The notes below the pieces were generated by a model, which saw only the letters and a list, made by a program, of their open reading frames with translations, ran no database searches and was not told the DNA's origin. Shown here piece by piece: positions 43,338-56,170 of a stretch of 58,961 nt of DNA (the first letter of the stretch is position 1; each line of letters begins with the position of its first letter). Source of the DNA: Capniomyces stellatus (taxonomy: Eukaryota > Kickxellomycota > Harpellomycetes > Harpellales > Legeriomycetaceae); the NCBI GenBank assembly GCA_001661515.1, contig LUVW01000006.1, forward strand, positions 1-58,961, written 5' to 3'. The position numbers were made by a program, and so were the translations under genes.

Positions 43338-46065
43338 TCAGTTGGGGTCGCCGTTTCGGGATTGGATAATTTTTTGTGCTAGGCTTTCTTTCCTTTTTTG
43401 GGGTTTGGTCTCAGGCTTTGCTATGTTCATAATTGCTCTTGGTTCGCGCTCAAGACTCAAGTTATACAACTTGTCGTCGTCGTAGTTTTCTTTATCCCAA
43501 TACCCAATCTGCTTTAAAATATACTTTTGCAGACCAGGGATGGCCATGGTGTAATTTCCGCTGTAAGGGATCTGGTACTTTTGAATCTCCCTTATGATTC
43601 TTGCAACCTTGCTATGCTTGTCAAAATTGATTAGAATCTCCTTTGACCTAATATCAACTTCATTTGTTTTCCCACTGTCTATTGCTTCAGGCAATACATT
43701 AATGTCTATGACTTGTTTGCTTGAACCCGCCTGGTTCATATATCTCGAGTCTAAAACCAGCTTTCTCTGACGCACGTCTGGGTTGCCGTCGCAGATAAAC
43801 GTAATATCAGTCAAGTACAATCCTAAAAATGGCAATAGCGGTGGGTGTGACTTCTTCAACACCGCCCTAAATTTTGCGTAATTTCGGCTAGGGTCTGTAG
43901 CTTTTTGTAGCTTGCGGTTGATAAGCTCGGCCTTTTTAGGCAGCAGCACCCATGTCTTCTTAAGCCGAAGTATTGCCGAGGAGTTTAGCGCGCCTTGCAC
44001 AGCCATCACAGCATCGTAGTTCTTGATACGCAGACATTCCATAGCAAGCTCCAGGAAATACTTGATGACCCGCGACCGCTTTTCAGGAGACTTTTCGTGT
44101 AATATCAGGGCTGCAACCCACCGTGATATCTGGTTACTCCATGTGCTCATCTGCTTGACATTCACTGCCTTTGACCCACTTTTTTTGCCAAACTCATTTC
44201 TGATCAGCTCAACCGGAGTGATTTTACAATAGCATTCGCTTTGGAGGATAGTAAGCTGGCTCGCCACATCTCCAGGATCTATCTGCGCTATGTGTGACAA
44301 GTGCTTGTAAGCTTCAAACGACAGATCAACTCCAATCGTAACCCGCAGCAACTCGGCCACGTCATTTTCCTCGTTATGGTAATCTCGTTCAGCCGACCTA
44401 ATCTCATCAGCCAACCCAACATACTCGATCTCGCTGTGAATTGACCTGTGTCTTTCCATTGAAAGCGAAATGTTGGACATTCTCTTTTCCAACTTTTTGA
44501 GATATTTCTCATCCATAATCTCTAGCTCCTCGTTCCACCCCTCGTTTAGATCCAATATTTCCTCAAGCTGAATTGTAAATAAAAGGATGTAGTAAAAATA
44601 AGATTTAGACAATGAAAAATTAAATCAAATTAAATTAAATTTCACAAGTCAGTGCTACAAATAGGCATGATTAGAGCTTTCTGTTCCAATACATTTCCAA
44701 GTTTGGCCATGCGCTAAAAAAGAAAAATATTGCACCACCTACCGTCTTGTCGATTCTTAGTATCGCCTTGTGGCATTCTTTTTTTGGAATACAAGAATCC
44801 TTTGCTATTTCTGTTAAAAACTGATGAATCCTGGGCAAACATATATTATCCTCTTCAAAGACCCAGTGGTTCTTAACCCAGTCTAGAAGAACGTTGAAAA
44901 CCTTGATTTTGACAGGGTTGGATTTCCTTTCAAGCCAGACTTTTGTTTGCGCTTCTGTCAGCTTTGGTGGCGGTGGCTTGTTAAACCTGTTAATCAGGGC
45001 TTCAATAAGCAGCTTTCCTGTGGCAAATACTCTGAAAGTCAGCATGAACGCCAGTGTAAATTCCTCTAATTTGTCACAGATTCATCACACCCACACCTTT
45101 AGTTGCCAAGCTTGTGTGGTAGTATCTATTCGCTATTGATAATATACGGCATACCATAATTTGGTCACCAGCTGCTATACATTTTCAATTGAGAAATACT
45201 TACCTCTTTTCTTTCCAGGCGGTGTCAGATACTCGATCAGTGCATCCCAAGTTCCGCCATTCACGTTACCCTCCATGTCAAAACTGATATCAAACTTGTC
45301 GTACTCTGGCTCTAAAAACCAGTTTAGCTCCGACTTTTTTATTTGGTCTTTTATCTCTGATGTATCTATATCGTCCCCAAAGAACTTTCCCAGCAACTTT
45401 TCTCGTCTTTCTACAAAGCTGTCTTTTGCACCCATGTAAACATCATTATGGATGGCACTGGGCTCAAATGACTTTTTGTGGGAATACAATGTCAGCTTGC
45501 TGAAAAACGGCAAAGAAAACTTTCTCGACTTTTTTTTCTTTTTAGACTTGGCGGTCTCGTCTTTTTGTTTCTGAGTGGTAGAGCTTATTAGCCTATTGCT
45601 ATTCTGAGGTTGCACCCCCATATCCGAGTTCACCAGGCTGTGCTTTCTCTGGTTCTTACTACTGGTTGCAACCTCTACGCTGCTTTCCTTTGCTATTAAA
45701 TTACTTTCTTTAATAGCCATATTGTACTCGCTAATAGTGTCACAGCTAGACTCGCTTCGATTCCCAGTGTCTTCCTTTAAAGAAGTAATAGGGCCAGGTT
45801 CCAATGTGCGATCCTCTGGATTTTTGCTCCCCTCTATAACCGTAGTAGCAGAGTTCAAGTTGTCGCTATCTATATCCATCCCGCTACACTCGGGTTTCCT
45901 TCCTGTCAAAACATCAAGTTCTCTTAGCCTAAACCCTTCAGACTCACTGTACTCGTCATTTACGCCCTCGCTATCTGTGTCAAACTCTAGAAAGACATCG
46001 TTTTTTTCAGACTGTGAGCCCTTTGTGCTCTTCTGGCCTTCATTATGCCTGCTAAAGCTAAGCAT
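43338..46065 (-). CDS. Ras-family guanine nucleotide exchange factor (CDC25 domain, 3 exons)
   Basis: On the minus strand the exons are 46065-45204, 45065-44743 and 44567-43338, giving 804 residues with phases 1 and 0. Residues 1-270 are Ser/Lys/Glu-rich and disordered. The RasGEF N domain begins at the exon 1/2 border (VNGGTWDALIEYLTPP, then EFTLAFMLTFRVFATGKLLI). The catalytic CDC25 domain in exon 3 shows DPGDVASQLTILQSECYCKI, ISRWVAALILHEKSPEKRSR, NYDAVMAVQGALNSSAILRL followed by KKTW, and PPLLPFLGLYLTDITFICDG. It would activate a Ras- or Rap-like GTPase. Which GTPase, and whether it is closest to Cdc25, Bud5 or another type, cannot be told here. No SH3 domain was seen. Confidence 0.88.
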
Positions 46066-49000
46066 TGTACTGCTATTTCTCTAAATTTAACTTTATCTCT
46101 CTCTATTCACTCAACGGTAGGGGGGTGAGGGTAAATTTTTGGTCGGTTATCCAAAAAGAAGGCACACGCCTATTGCTCATTTATCAGTTTTCTTTATTCG
46201 TTCGGTTTAGTTTTATTTCAGCATTAAAGTAAAAACGGTGCGAATGTGTCAAGGTTCCCTGGCCTTGTCTATACCATACGACTTGTGCTCCCTCCGATTA
46301 TAAGTATATGAATGCACAATTTAAAAATGTTTTGGCTGTTATATCTTGAGTGTGTTGTCTTCTAAACCTCCAAGGTGGTATTTTCTTTGTTCCTGTGTCT
46401 TTTTTTTCCTATCGACCTGCTCGAATTAGGATGCTTTTTTCTTTTCTTTTCTTTTCTTTGCGTCTCTCTCTTGATGCCTTTCTTTTTCTCTTTCTTTTTG
46501 GTTTATATTAGAAAATATAATCTTAAGGTTCTAGTAACTAATTGCATGGGAAAAGTACCTCCTTTGATATGTTTTTTTATTATCAATTTTAATTAATTGA
46601 TCTAGAGTTTACAGCTAATTCCAATATTGCCCTTTATTTTTATTGAGGTACAACATGTTTTAATATAGGAGACTGTATGGTGACTAACACTATTTGCGGA
46701 TAAAAAATGACTCGACTGGTTTAACTTTTCCAGAAATCGATATTTAAACACTAAAGTAAACGAACTTTTGGTTTGAGATTTTAATCCGATGTGATAGGCC
46801 CTAGTTTTAGGTATTTTTAATACTGTAATGCAATCAAATTCACTAAACGGCCTAATAATCAAATGATGACAGCGATACGCTCTTCTTATTTGCCAAAAAC
46901 CCACAAGATCACAAATAATGAATAAACCAACTCGAGTTAGGCATAAATATATCAAAACTAACTGAATAACCATTAATACCCAAAGTTTATGTTGGTTGGC
47001 ATTATAATGCACATTGGTCAGTAGTGGTAGTGCGAGTTCCTTTATTTGTATGAAAACAATATTTACATAAATAAACAAAAACTGCGACTTTTCGGAAATT
47101 AAACTCTCCTTGAACTTGGCAAAACATTATTTTTTTTCTTTCGTTGTAAAACAAACTGCAAAAAAAAAATAAACCAAATTAAACTAGTTGCAAAAACAAT
47201 AATTTATTAAAAGGATTCATAAGTCGAAAAAAGCCGACGTAGGGGCCAATTGATCCGACTACTGCCTTAGTATATAAATCAAGTGCATTGTGTATAAGCC
47301 GGGACATTCAGCATTCTCAAGTAAAAAAAATAGTCTACGTGTACTTAATTTGGCCCACCCCTTCTAAACTGAAATCGGATGTGAGCAACCCGTATGGCGT
47401 AGAGCTCTACGCTGAAATCGAATCGCATAAAGTATGTTATAAAATATATACCACGATAAGCGGGCCAAGCTCTTGCATAGCAATCGCTAGACTAATATAT
47501 TATGTGTCGGCGTTGACACAAAATTTCATATTATTGTATAATAAAACAAAGTGATAATGAATAATGGAAAAGTGAATACAGGTTTATTTATTATTTTTCT
47601 TTTTTTTATTATACAGATTTATTTTGGCTCGAGGCAAAAAGATAGAACCACCAACTACTGTGTTCTCGTTATTGGAAAGGCACGCTTGATTTTTTTCAAT
47701 GATATACAATAAGAAACTTAACAACCAGCGCTGCTGAATAAATATTTGCTTTCTTGGGCTGGCTTGGTGTACTAAATTTGTTGAATGATGATTAGTATTA
47801 TTGAGAAAGATCGATAGTTGATCTTTATGAAAGTCACAAAACCGAATAAACCAATTTTACAACCTTTCCATGCTTAACCGGCGAAGTAACCCACTTTAAA
47901 AGAGACATTGTTTCCATTATAGAGCATAAACTTAAACAGGCACAGATGGTTCCAACGACAGGACCGGCTCTGCTTTTGATGCAGAGTAGTCCAATACTAT
48001 ACAACTAATGGGTTTACATTATTACTACTATCCTTGTTCTTGCCAAACATACGTTTCAAAGTTGGAAATATTTCTAAATAATTTCAAATATGGTATCTTT
48101 AGCGAATAAACAGCATTATATGACAACCAAGTGGCTTTGGCACCATTTCGCATCTCAAACTTTGATGATATCCTTCCTTCCAAGTTTGATCTTCCTTCCG
48201 AATTTGACTATCACGGGGCTATAATTCGCACTGTTTGTCCGTAGCCTTTGTGAAATAGTAGCCACCCTGAAATTTGGAACCGCCGTTTGGGCTTTAGATA
48301 TAATTGACTTGCTCCATTTTTCTATTAGGACAGTCTTTTTCTTTGGCCTGAAAATGTATTTAAAAAAGATAGTAGCGCATTTGTGATGTGGTACAATGCA
48401 TTAACATATATTTGGCTAATCATAATACACTTTTTGTTTAGTTGTCAGGTCAAGGGCTTTTTAATAATTTACAAGCAACCTTGGTTTAATTGTAATATTT
48501 TTGTGACTATTCTTTTATTTTCATTTTTGCATGCACTTGTCCAGTTTAATAAACTGGTAATAATCTTGTGATTAGTGGCTTGGCTAAAATGCACGACAAT
48601 CTTAAATATAACTTTTGGCAAGTTGTTGGCGTTATAGGTCGGTTCGCAGAAGTCTGAATTTAATGTTTTGTTCCATAAGTCTTCCCAAGCAAAGACAAAC
48701 GCGCTTGGAAATGATTAAGTATATCGTTTTTGCAAAATATTACTGGCTAATTGCACAATAGATTGAGCTAAAACGTTCAAGAGAAACAATTGTTAATCTA
48801 GCAATGCAAAACCTGCTTTAATCCGTCAAACTATAAAGTTTGTAAATTAGCCTAGCGATTGATGAATAGAAAAATAGTCAAAAGTAGACCAATTGGTAAA
48901 TAATAGTGGATTTCTGACCCCCTTGTCAAAAACAAAAACGAAAAACGAAAATTTTTAAAATTTAAATTATAAATTTTTTTATTTGAAAAAAAGGTCAAAT

Positions 49001-49851
49001 TTCTTGAAGAGGGTGGGTTATTAGCTCTTTTGAAGTTTTTTCTGAAACTTTATCAAGTTTTACCACTTGGAAATCGAGTTGGTCAAGCATGTTAACTCAG
49101 CAAATTTAGTACTGGGATTTTAAATTTTTCTCAATTTGTAGCCCCAGCGAATAAGAATCAAAAGTAATAATAGCCAGATTCATTTAAAAAAAAAACTTGC
49201 AGATAAAGCTAATTATTCGTTGTAAATCGAAATTGGTAACTATATAAAAAAAATGAAAACTATAAATAAAATAAAAAAAGTTGAAAGCCGGTAAAAAAGT
49301 CACAAAGGAAAAAAGCAAACAGTTAACAATGTAAAACAACCAATATCAAGCAATTAAATTGCGGGTAGAACACTTGTAAAAAAAAAAAAAAAATTTAAAA
49401 AAATAATAGGAAAAGTCTAGTAGAGGAGTTGAAAATGAAAAATTAAATAGCAAAGAGCAGTAGTTAGCATAGTTGCTTTTTTGTATACATTTCTGATTGC
49501 TTTTGATTTTTAAGTTAATTTAAATTTCAACACAAAGGCTAGAATTCTATTTAACAATTTAGATCAACAATTTAGTTCACGCTTGCTTAGAACTAAAACA
49601 CAAGGATAGGAAAACAGAAAAAAAAGCATCAAGCTCTGATCATTTCGGATTACGATCATCAAAGGTGAGTCTGATTAAAAAAACAGCAAAAGAAAAGAGG
49701 ATGGAAAAAAAGATTTGGCGTCTAAATTTTGAGAGAATGTAGTGGTTTCTGGATAGATTCAATAGAATGTAAAGTAAATAAGCTGATAACTATACTGCGA
49801 TCAACTTTTGAATAGGAATAGAAAGGTAATATAGATACTTGAGAGATAACA
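46066..49851. other. 3.8 kb intergenic region
   Basis: The largest gene-free stretch, between the RasGEF start (minus) and RLI1 (plus). It contains C/T-rich runs at about 46380-46505 and long A runs near 49378-49395. A 158-codon minus-strand open frame (46602-47078) starts with TTG and has no family resemblance. No RNA gene was recognised. Confidence 0.45.
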
Positions 49852-52007
49852 ATGTCAAAGAACACACGTATTGCGATCATCAACGATGATAAGTGCAAGC
49901 CCAAGAAATGTAGACAGGAGTGCAAAAAGAGTTGTCCAGTTAACAGAATGGGTAAGTACTATAAATGAAATGTATAATATGCAAGGTGGTATATGGGGGT
50001 GGTGAGAGAAAGGAAAAGAGGAGACATAATTAAATGGATGAATGCAGTACTATTGAGATGGGGGACTTGATTGGAAGCTAAAAAATAAAAATAAAAGACC
50101 AAACTATGTGAATGACAGGTTGATTTATTTACTGACTGGTTTATTGGTGAAACTTAGGTAAATTGTGCATTGAAGTGGAGTCGTCAAGCAAGATTGCGAG
50201 TTTGTCGGAAGAGCTGTGTATTGGGTGTGGTATTTGTGTGAAGAAATGTCCGTTTGGGGCAATTATGATTATCAACTTGCCAACGAATCTGGAAAAGGAT
50301 ACAACTCATAGATATGGAGGAAATTCGTTCAAGTTGCACAGATTGCCTACACCAAGACCAGGACAGGTACTTGGGCTTGTGGGAACCAACGGTATTGGTA
50401 AATCGACGGCGTTGAAGATTCTTTCTGGTAAATTGAAGCCAAATTTGGGGAAGTTTGACAACCCACCTGATTGGCAGGACATTTTGAAATACTTTAGAGG
50501 ATCGGAGCTGCAAAACTATTTCACAAAGATTTTGGAAGACAACCTGAAGGTAAATAAGATTATAAGAGGCGATTTAAGTGGTATTAGACTATGGAGGGAT
50601 AAGTAAATGTAAATATAAATGGAAATACAAGTACAAGTATAAATATAAACATATATATGAATATAAATGGAAATGGAAATGGAAATGGAAATATAGGCAA
50701 TCATTAAACCACAGTGGGTTGATGCTATGCCAAGATCAGTGAGGGGACATGTTGGAGAGCTACTTAAAGCGAAATGCGAGATGAACAACTTTGAAGAGTT
50801 GATTTCGATGCTTGACTTGAAGGATGTGTTGACGCGTGAGGTTGCACAGCTGTCGGGAGGAGAGTTGCAGAGGTTTGCAATAGCAGCAACGTGTGTGCAA
50901 AGAGCAGATGTGTACATGTTTGACGAGCCCTCATCATACCTGGATGTCAAGCAGCGTTTGAACGCAGCGCACGTGATCAGAAACCTGCTGGGCCCACAGG
51001 TGTATGTGATAGTAGTGGAGCATGATTTGTCGATTCTGGATTACTTGTCAGACTTTATCTGCGTGCTGTACGGAGTGGCTTCAGTATATGGAGTGGTGAC
51101 TATGCCATTTTCGGTGCGTGAGGGAATCAACATCTTTTTGGACGGCAAAGTGCCAACCGAGAATCTCCGGTTCCGTGACGAATCGCTGTCGTTCAGACTG
51201 GCCGAGACAGCTGACGACAACGAGGTGATCACTCAGAGAAGATACAACTACGACAAGATGAGGAAGGTTCTGGGTGATTTCAGACTTGATGTTGAGCCTG
51301 GTGCATTTACCGACTCGGAAATCATTGTTTTGCTGGGAGAAAACGGAACAGGAAAAACCACTTTGATCCGAATGCTTGCTGGTTTGCTGAAGCCCGATGG
51401 CTTTGCCGAGGTTCCTGAGCTCAACGTCTCCTACAAACCCCAGAAAATCGCCCCCAAGTTCACAGGAACTGTCCGCATGCTGATGCTGAAAAAGATCAGA
51501 AACATGTTTATGCATCCCCAGTTCCAAACTGATGTTGTCAAGCCAATGAGAATCGAGGAAATCATCGACAACGACGTCCAGACTTTATCCGGTGGTGAGT
51601 TACAGCGTGTTGCCCTGGTCATGGCCCTTGGCCAGCCTGCCGACATCTATCTTATCGATGAGCCCTCTGCCTATTTGGACTCAGAGCAACGTATTGTTGC
51701 CGCCAAGGTCATCAAGAGATTTATTCTCCACGCCAAGAAGACTGCTTTTATTGTCGAGCACGATTTCATCATGGCCACTTACCTCGCCGACCGCGTCATT
51801 GTCATGGACGGCCAGCCCTCTGTCAGAGCCCGCGCCAACTCCCCACAGCCACTGCTTAGTGGAATGAACACTTTCCTCAAGGCCTTGAACATCACCTTCA
51901 GACGTGACCCAACCAATTTCCGCCCAAGAATCAATAAGCTCGATTCCCTCAAGGATCGTGAACAGAAACTTGCTGGTAACTACTTTTTCTTGGAGGAAGA
52001 AGAGTAA
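49852..52007 (+). CDS. RLI1: ABCE1 ribosome recycling ATPase Rli1 (3 exons)
   Basis: The exons are 49852-49951, 50158-50549 and 50697-52007, giving 600 residues with matching phases. The N terminus carries two [4Fe-4S] clusters: [16 protein letters not shown] and [13 protein letters not shown]. Two ABC ATPase domains follow. Walker A motifs are GTNGIGKST and GENGTGKTT, both signatures are LSGGELQR, and Walker B motifs are [12 protein letters not shown] and [12 protein letters not shown]. The length matches yeast Rli1 (608). Rli1 splits ribosomes after termination and helps export ribosomal subunits; it is an essential client of the Fe-S pathway. Exon 3 is richer in C than the surrounding genes toward its 3' end, consistent with high expression. 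Intron 2 contains a GGAAAT repeat (about 50665-50690). Confidence 0.96.
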
Positions 52008-53040
52008 TCAACTCGCTTTTATCTTTTTTCTTTTTATTCTGGTTTCAGCTATAATTCCTGCTACGTCCAATTAGCCTGCCCTATTATTTAGTTTGTATAT
52101 ATACTTTTTATATACATTTCTTTTACTTTTCTTTTTCTCTTACTATTCTTACTTTTTATCAATTAACTTACCCTTTCTTTAATTATAATCGGTAAATTCT
52201 ATATTAGAACTTTTACACCCATATTTCAACCTCAAAATAAACTAAAATAAGCTAAATTAAAACCAAATGGCTACAATACTTACAATCACATGTTCTCTTG
52301 GCTTTGTGGGCTTTGTGGGCTTTGTCAAGACCCTTCCTTAACTATAAAGTCGATTACTAAGCTGATCGATATGAACTTTTTAATGACAAAATTCTTGACT
52401 TCAAACAAAGTTGCAAAGCTGCACTGTGGTTTTATACAAAGTATGTGATAGTGTAAAATGTACAATACTCAGTAATTAGCTATCCGCTTTGCCATTTGCT
52501 TGTTTTCATTTTAATGTTGATGAATTGGGTCAATTCAACTTTCAACAATTTTCAAAACAGCACATTAATTTAACCATAATTTCACCGAATTGCATCGAAT
52601 CTGTTTATTTGTGATCTGTTTTATTCTAAATTGGATTTAAAGATGTGTTTTATTTACTTGTCTGCCCAGTTAGATGTCACATAAGTTTGAAAGTGCGATT
52701 CTTTTTTTTACCTGTTTACCCGGCTGATTAATTTTTCTTCTTTCAAATTAAGTCAATAACACACACACATTACAATAACATATCTGACATAAATACCCTC
52801 AACTTGGGTCTCGTTTTCAGAAACGTACATTTTTTGTTAGTCTATCAGCTCAGTCAATTCTTTAATTTCTAAATGAGTACCATTTAAAATTGCTAACTAA
52901 ACTTTTATTGATTCAACAAAGTTACCAAGCCGAACATATAGATCTGCCTAATTTTTGCTCTATTATTCCTAGTAACAAACTTTGATAAAACACCCTAAAC
53001 AGATAAAGAAATAACACCGCCCTAAACCAAGCTACAAGAA
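52008..53040. other. 1.0 kb spacer, RLI1 / PFF1
   Basis: AT-rich; holds the RLI1 3' flank and the PFF1 promoter. A GGGCTTTGT motif occurs three times at about 52299-52326. No gene was seen. Confidence 0.5.
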
Positions 53041-55911
53041 ATGGAACTGCGTTTTCGGACAGGAAGCAGAAGAAACTCTGGCCCAGACTTAATGGGCAGC
53101 ATAGACGAGGTCGACAATGCAAAGCCAAACTCTAGAAAAAAGTATTGGATCTACTATCTTCCTATTCTGGTTGTATACTCGGCTATATTTTTAACAATTC
53201 TTGACGCAAAAAGTAGCCTGAACTATTCGCCTCCTCTGGAGGACAGTCGAATACTTGATGACAGGGATATTTTACCTTTGGCCGCCATACCTATGGCCAG
53301 CAACGTCACCTTTTTCAGAGCAGATATAGCCTATCGACACTTGATATTTTTGGCAAGAATTCCTCACCCATGGAACACTGCAGCAAATGAGCAAAACAGA
53401 CAGTATATATTCACAGTGCTAAAGCAGATACAATCTGTTGCGCAAGCCAAAGGCATATAAGTCGATGTACTGGAGTCCGACCCAACAGCGTTTACCAGTC
53501 TCAACACCAAAAGATTGGCGACCAACACTATGGGCCCAAACAAAACGGCAACCAGAAGCGTGTACATTGAAGGCAGAAACGTGCTCGCTAGAATCATCGG
53601 GAAATCAGGAACGGCCGACAACGCACTTATGGTAAACAGCCATTTGGACTCGGTAGCAGTAAGCAATGGAGCAACCGACGACGGTGCGTGTGGGGCAGCA
53701 ATGCTGGAGATGCTTAGACACTTGGTTCACAACCAGCCAAAGAACACGGTTGTTTTCAACTTTAACGACGGCGAAGAGTTTGGGCTAAACGGGGCACTCG
53801 CATTTATGAACCACCCATGGGCAAAGACTATCAAGGCCTTTATCAATATGGAGGGGGCTGGTGCTGGAGGATCGGCTATGGTGTTTCAAGCATCGAATCA
53901 GGACTTGGTGTCCAGATATGGAAAGTACAACAAGAACTATGTAGATGATTGGAGGCCGCATGGAAACGTGTTTGCGAATGACGTCTTTAAGCTTGGACTG
54001 ATCAACTCGGACACAGATTACACCGTTTATACCACGTACGGCATTCCAGGGCTTGATCTTGCGTTCTACGAAAACAGAGCCTTTTATCATACATCGTCTG
54101 ATAACTCGGTTAACATAGGTGTTGGGAGCTTGAACCAAGTCGGTACAACTGTTCTTAACGCTATCAAATCAATCACAGATGACGACCAATTGATGCAAAG
54201 CCCCAGGGGTTTAACTAACGAATCGTCGGTCTACTATGATATTCTTGGGTCCGTGGTTGTTACCCACAGTTTTGGTGTAATGGTTGCAATGTATGTCACA
54301 TTGCTGGTGATTATTATCTTGGGTACAATTGGTTTGTATATTTACAAGAAAAAGAAGATGCACACAACTGAGTATGATCTTTATGCTGTTAAAGGCGCCA
54401 ACTGCGATGTTTCAGCGTGGACTGTTGTTCGAGGGTTTGGATTTACTTGCTTGGCGATGGTTCTGTCGATTCTAGTTAGTTATGCAGTTGGTTTGGTCTA
54501 CTCCAAAATCGAGCTTTTCTCCATGTATGGGTCTACTAGCTATGTTGTATGTGCGCATATATTTGCAAATCTGGCCACAATATTTTTGGTCTGCTACGCA
54601 TACCTGCGTGTTGAAGAAAGGATCAGTGGCTCACCAGTGTCCATGGACAGGTACGTGAGGTCGCGTGTTATGACATACAGCCAGGTGTACGTGTGGTTCT
54701 TTGGTATGCTTCTTGGTTGTGTGGCTGCCTCAGCTATGAAAATTGGGATGCTGTACTATACAGTATACTGCGGGCTGTTTACCATTCTTGCTGCGCTCTG
54801 GGCATACTTTATCGAGCCTCGCTTTTCGGCCAGAAAGCGTGTAAAGCACACTTTAATTGTTTCGCGACTAATTGTCGCTGTTGCCGTGCCTGCACTGATT
54901 ACAACCGAGATACTGTACACAATTGTCAATGCTATGGCACAGACTGTGATTGATGGAACACCATCATACCTAATCAACCTGATGATTGGCTTCTTTACCA
55001 CCACTATCATTTCTATTTCCATTCCTTTCTTTGTCATCAATGATAAACGCAACTTGATGCATTTTTCTATTGGTTCGTTTGTGATACTCTTGTGTCTGTC
55101 CATGGTTGTTATATTTAAATACCCTTTCAGCGCGGATACTCCAAACCACATATACTTCAATGCCGTTTACGACATGGATAAAAAAGTCGAAACGCTCAAC
55201 TTGGTATATAACGAAAAAATATTGCCATCTGAGATTATAAATAAAGTAAGGATTCCCAGTTCGGTCAGTGATTCTAGTTATAAATACAATGGTAAAAACT
55301 CTACAAGAAGATATCAAGCCCAACACACCGGAAATCTCACGATTGCAGATTCGTTTGTCAGATCCAATACATCATTTGTCAATGTCAAAGCGTCAAGAGA
55401 TATACCAGCTGGGTTTGCTGGGCCAACAGAAAACAGAGCCAACGGCTATTTGCTGTACATTACCGCGCCAGGGTCTCAGATCTGCGAGCTGTCAACAACC
55501 AACAATCCGGTCTACAGCTATGTTATTCCACAATACGGTGATGGAACCGGACCCAATCCATCGCTAAACTTCAAGTCGCCATCAGTTACGCCATCAAACA
55601 TAACTGATACCGTTATTGATCCAATAAAGTCAAGATTCCAGAGTTTTGCCATGAATGCACCGAGAGGATGCTGCCAGTCAATGTACATGACATCAAGAGC
55701 AACTCAGAGCGAATGGATAGTTTATGTTGAGCACGATGGAAATGGGTTTGGGAAGACTAATTTGCAGTGCTTTTATAGTGAATACTACAAGTTTCTTGGC
55801 TCAATACTTCCGAGTATATACTTTAATGAATCCACAGATCGCTTTGTGTTTGGAACCAACAATACAGTTCCAGGCCACATTTCTGTGGTTACTGAAGTCC
55901 AATTCACTTGA
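53041..55911 (+). CDS. PFF1: Vacuolar membrane protease PFF1-like, M28 family, with one in-frame TAA
   Basis: One frame runs from ATG 53041 to TGA 55909-55911, 957 codons, interrupted only by TAA at 53458-53460 (codon 140). Upstream is an N-terminal cytosolic stretch, one membrane segment (residues 38-55) and the start of the lumenal domain. Directly after the TAA the frame continues VDVLESDPTAFTSLNTKRL and VYIEGRNVLARIIGKSG. Peptidase M28 zinc and catalytic residues are present: H201 and D203 in VNSHLDSV, D213/D214, and E245/E246 in DGEEFG. A multi-pass membrane domain follows (about residues 415-700), then a lumenal C-terminal domain. Fungal Pff1 proteins have this layout and are about 980 residues. 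The stop may be a sequence error, a recent nonsense mutation or a read-through site. Everything else looks intact. Confidence 0.85.
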
Positions 55912-56170
55912 TTATTTCCTTTATTAAATAGTAAACCTTGAACTTTAAACTATTTGAATATACGTTTATTTACGACTAGGTTTGTTATATAGGCAATTTT
56001 GGTTAAACATGATAATATACCCCACTAATATCTCATTGAGTAGTGTTTCAACTTTTGTTTACTATGATTCATAACGTGATATTGATAATCAACAGTGAAT
56101 AATCGAGTTACATTTAAACTAAATCTGAAATGTAAAGAAATAAATAAAGTAAATATACTCGAACAATGAA
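55912..56170. other. Spacer between PFF1 and LINE fragment
   Basis: A short AT-rich stretch holding the PFF1 3' flank. It ends in a T run at 56170-56179, where the LINE-like reading frame begins. Confidence 0.45.

Noticed and set aside
46602..47078. 158-codon minus-strand open frame in the 3.8 kb spacer
   Set aside because: It starts at TTG, has no clear domain or exon partners, and has a composition typical of AT-rich non-coding DNA. It is long for chance, so a homology search would still be useful.
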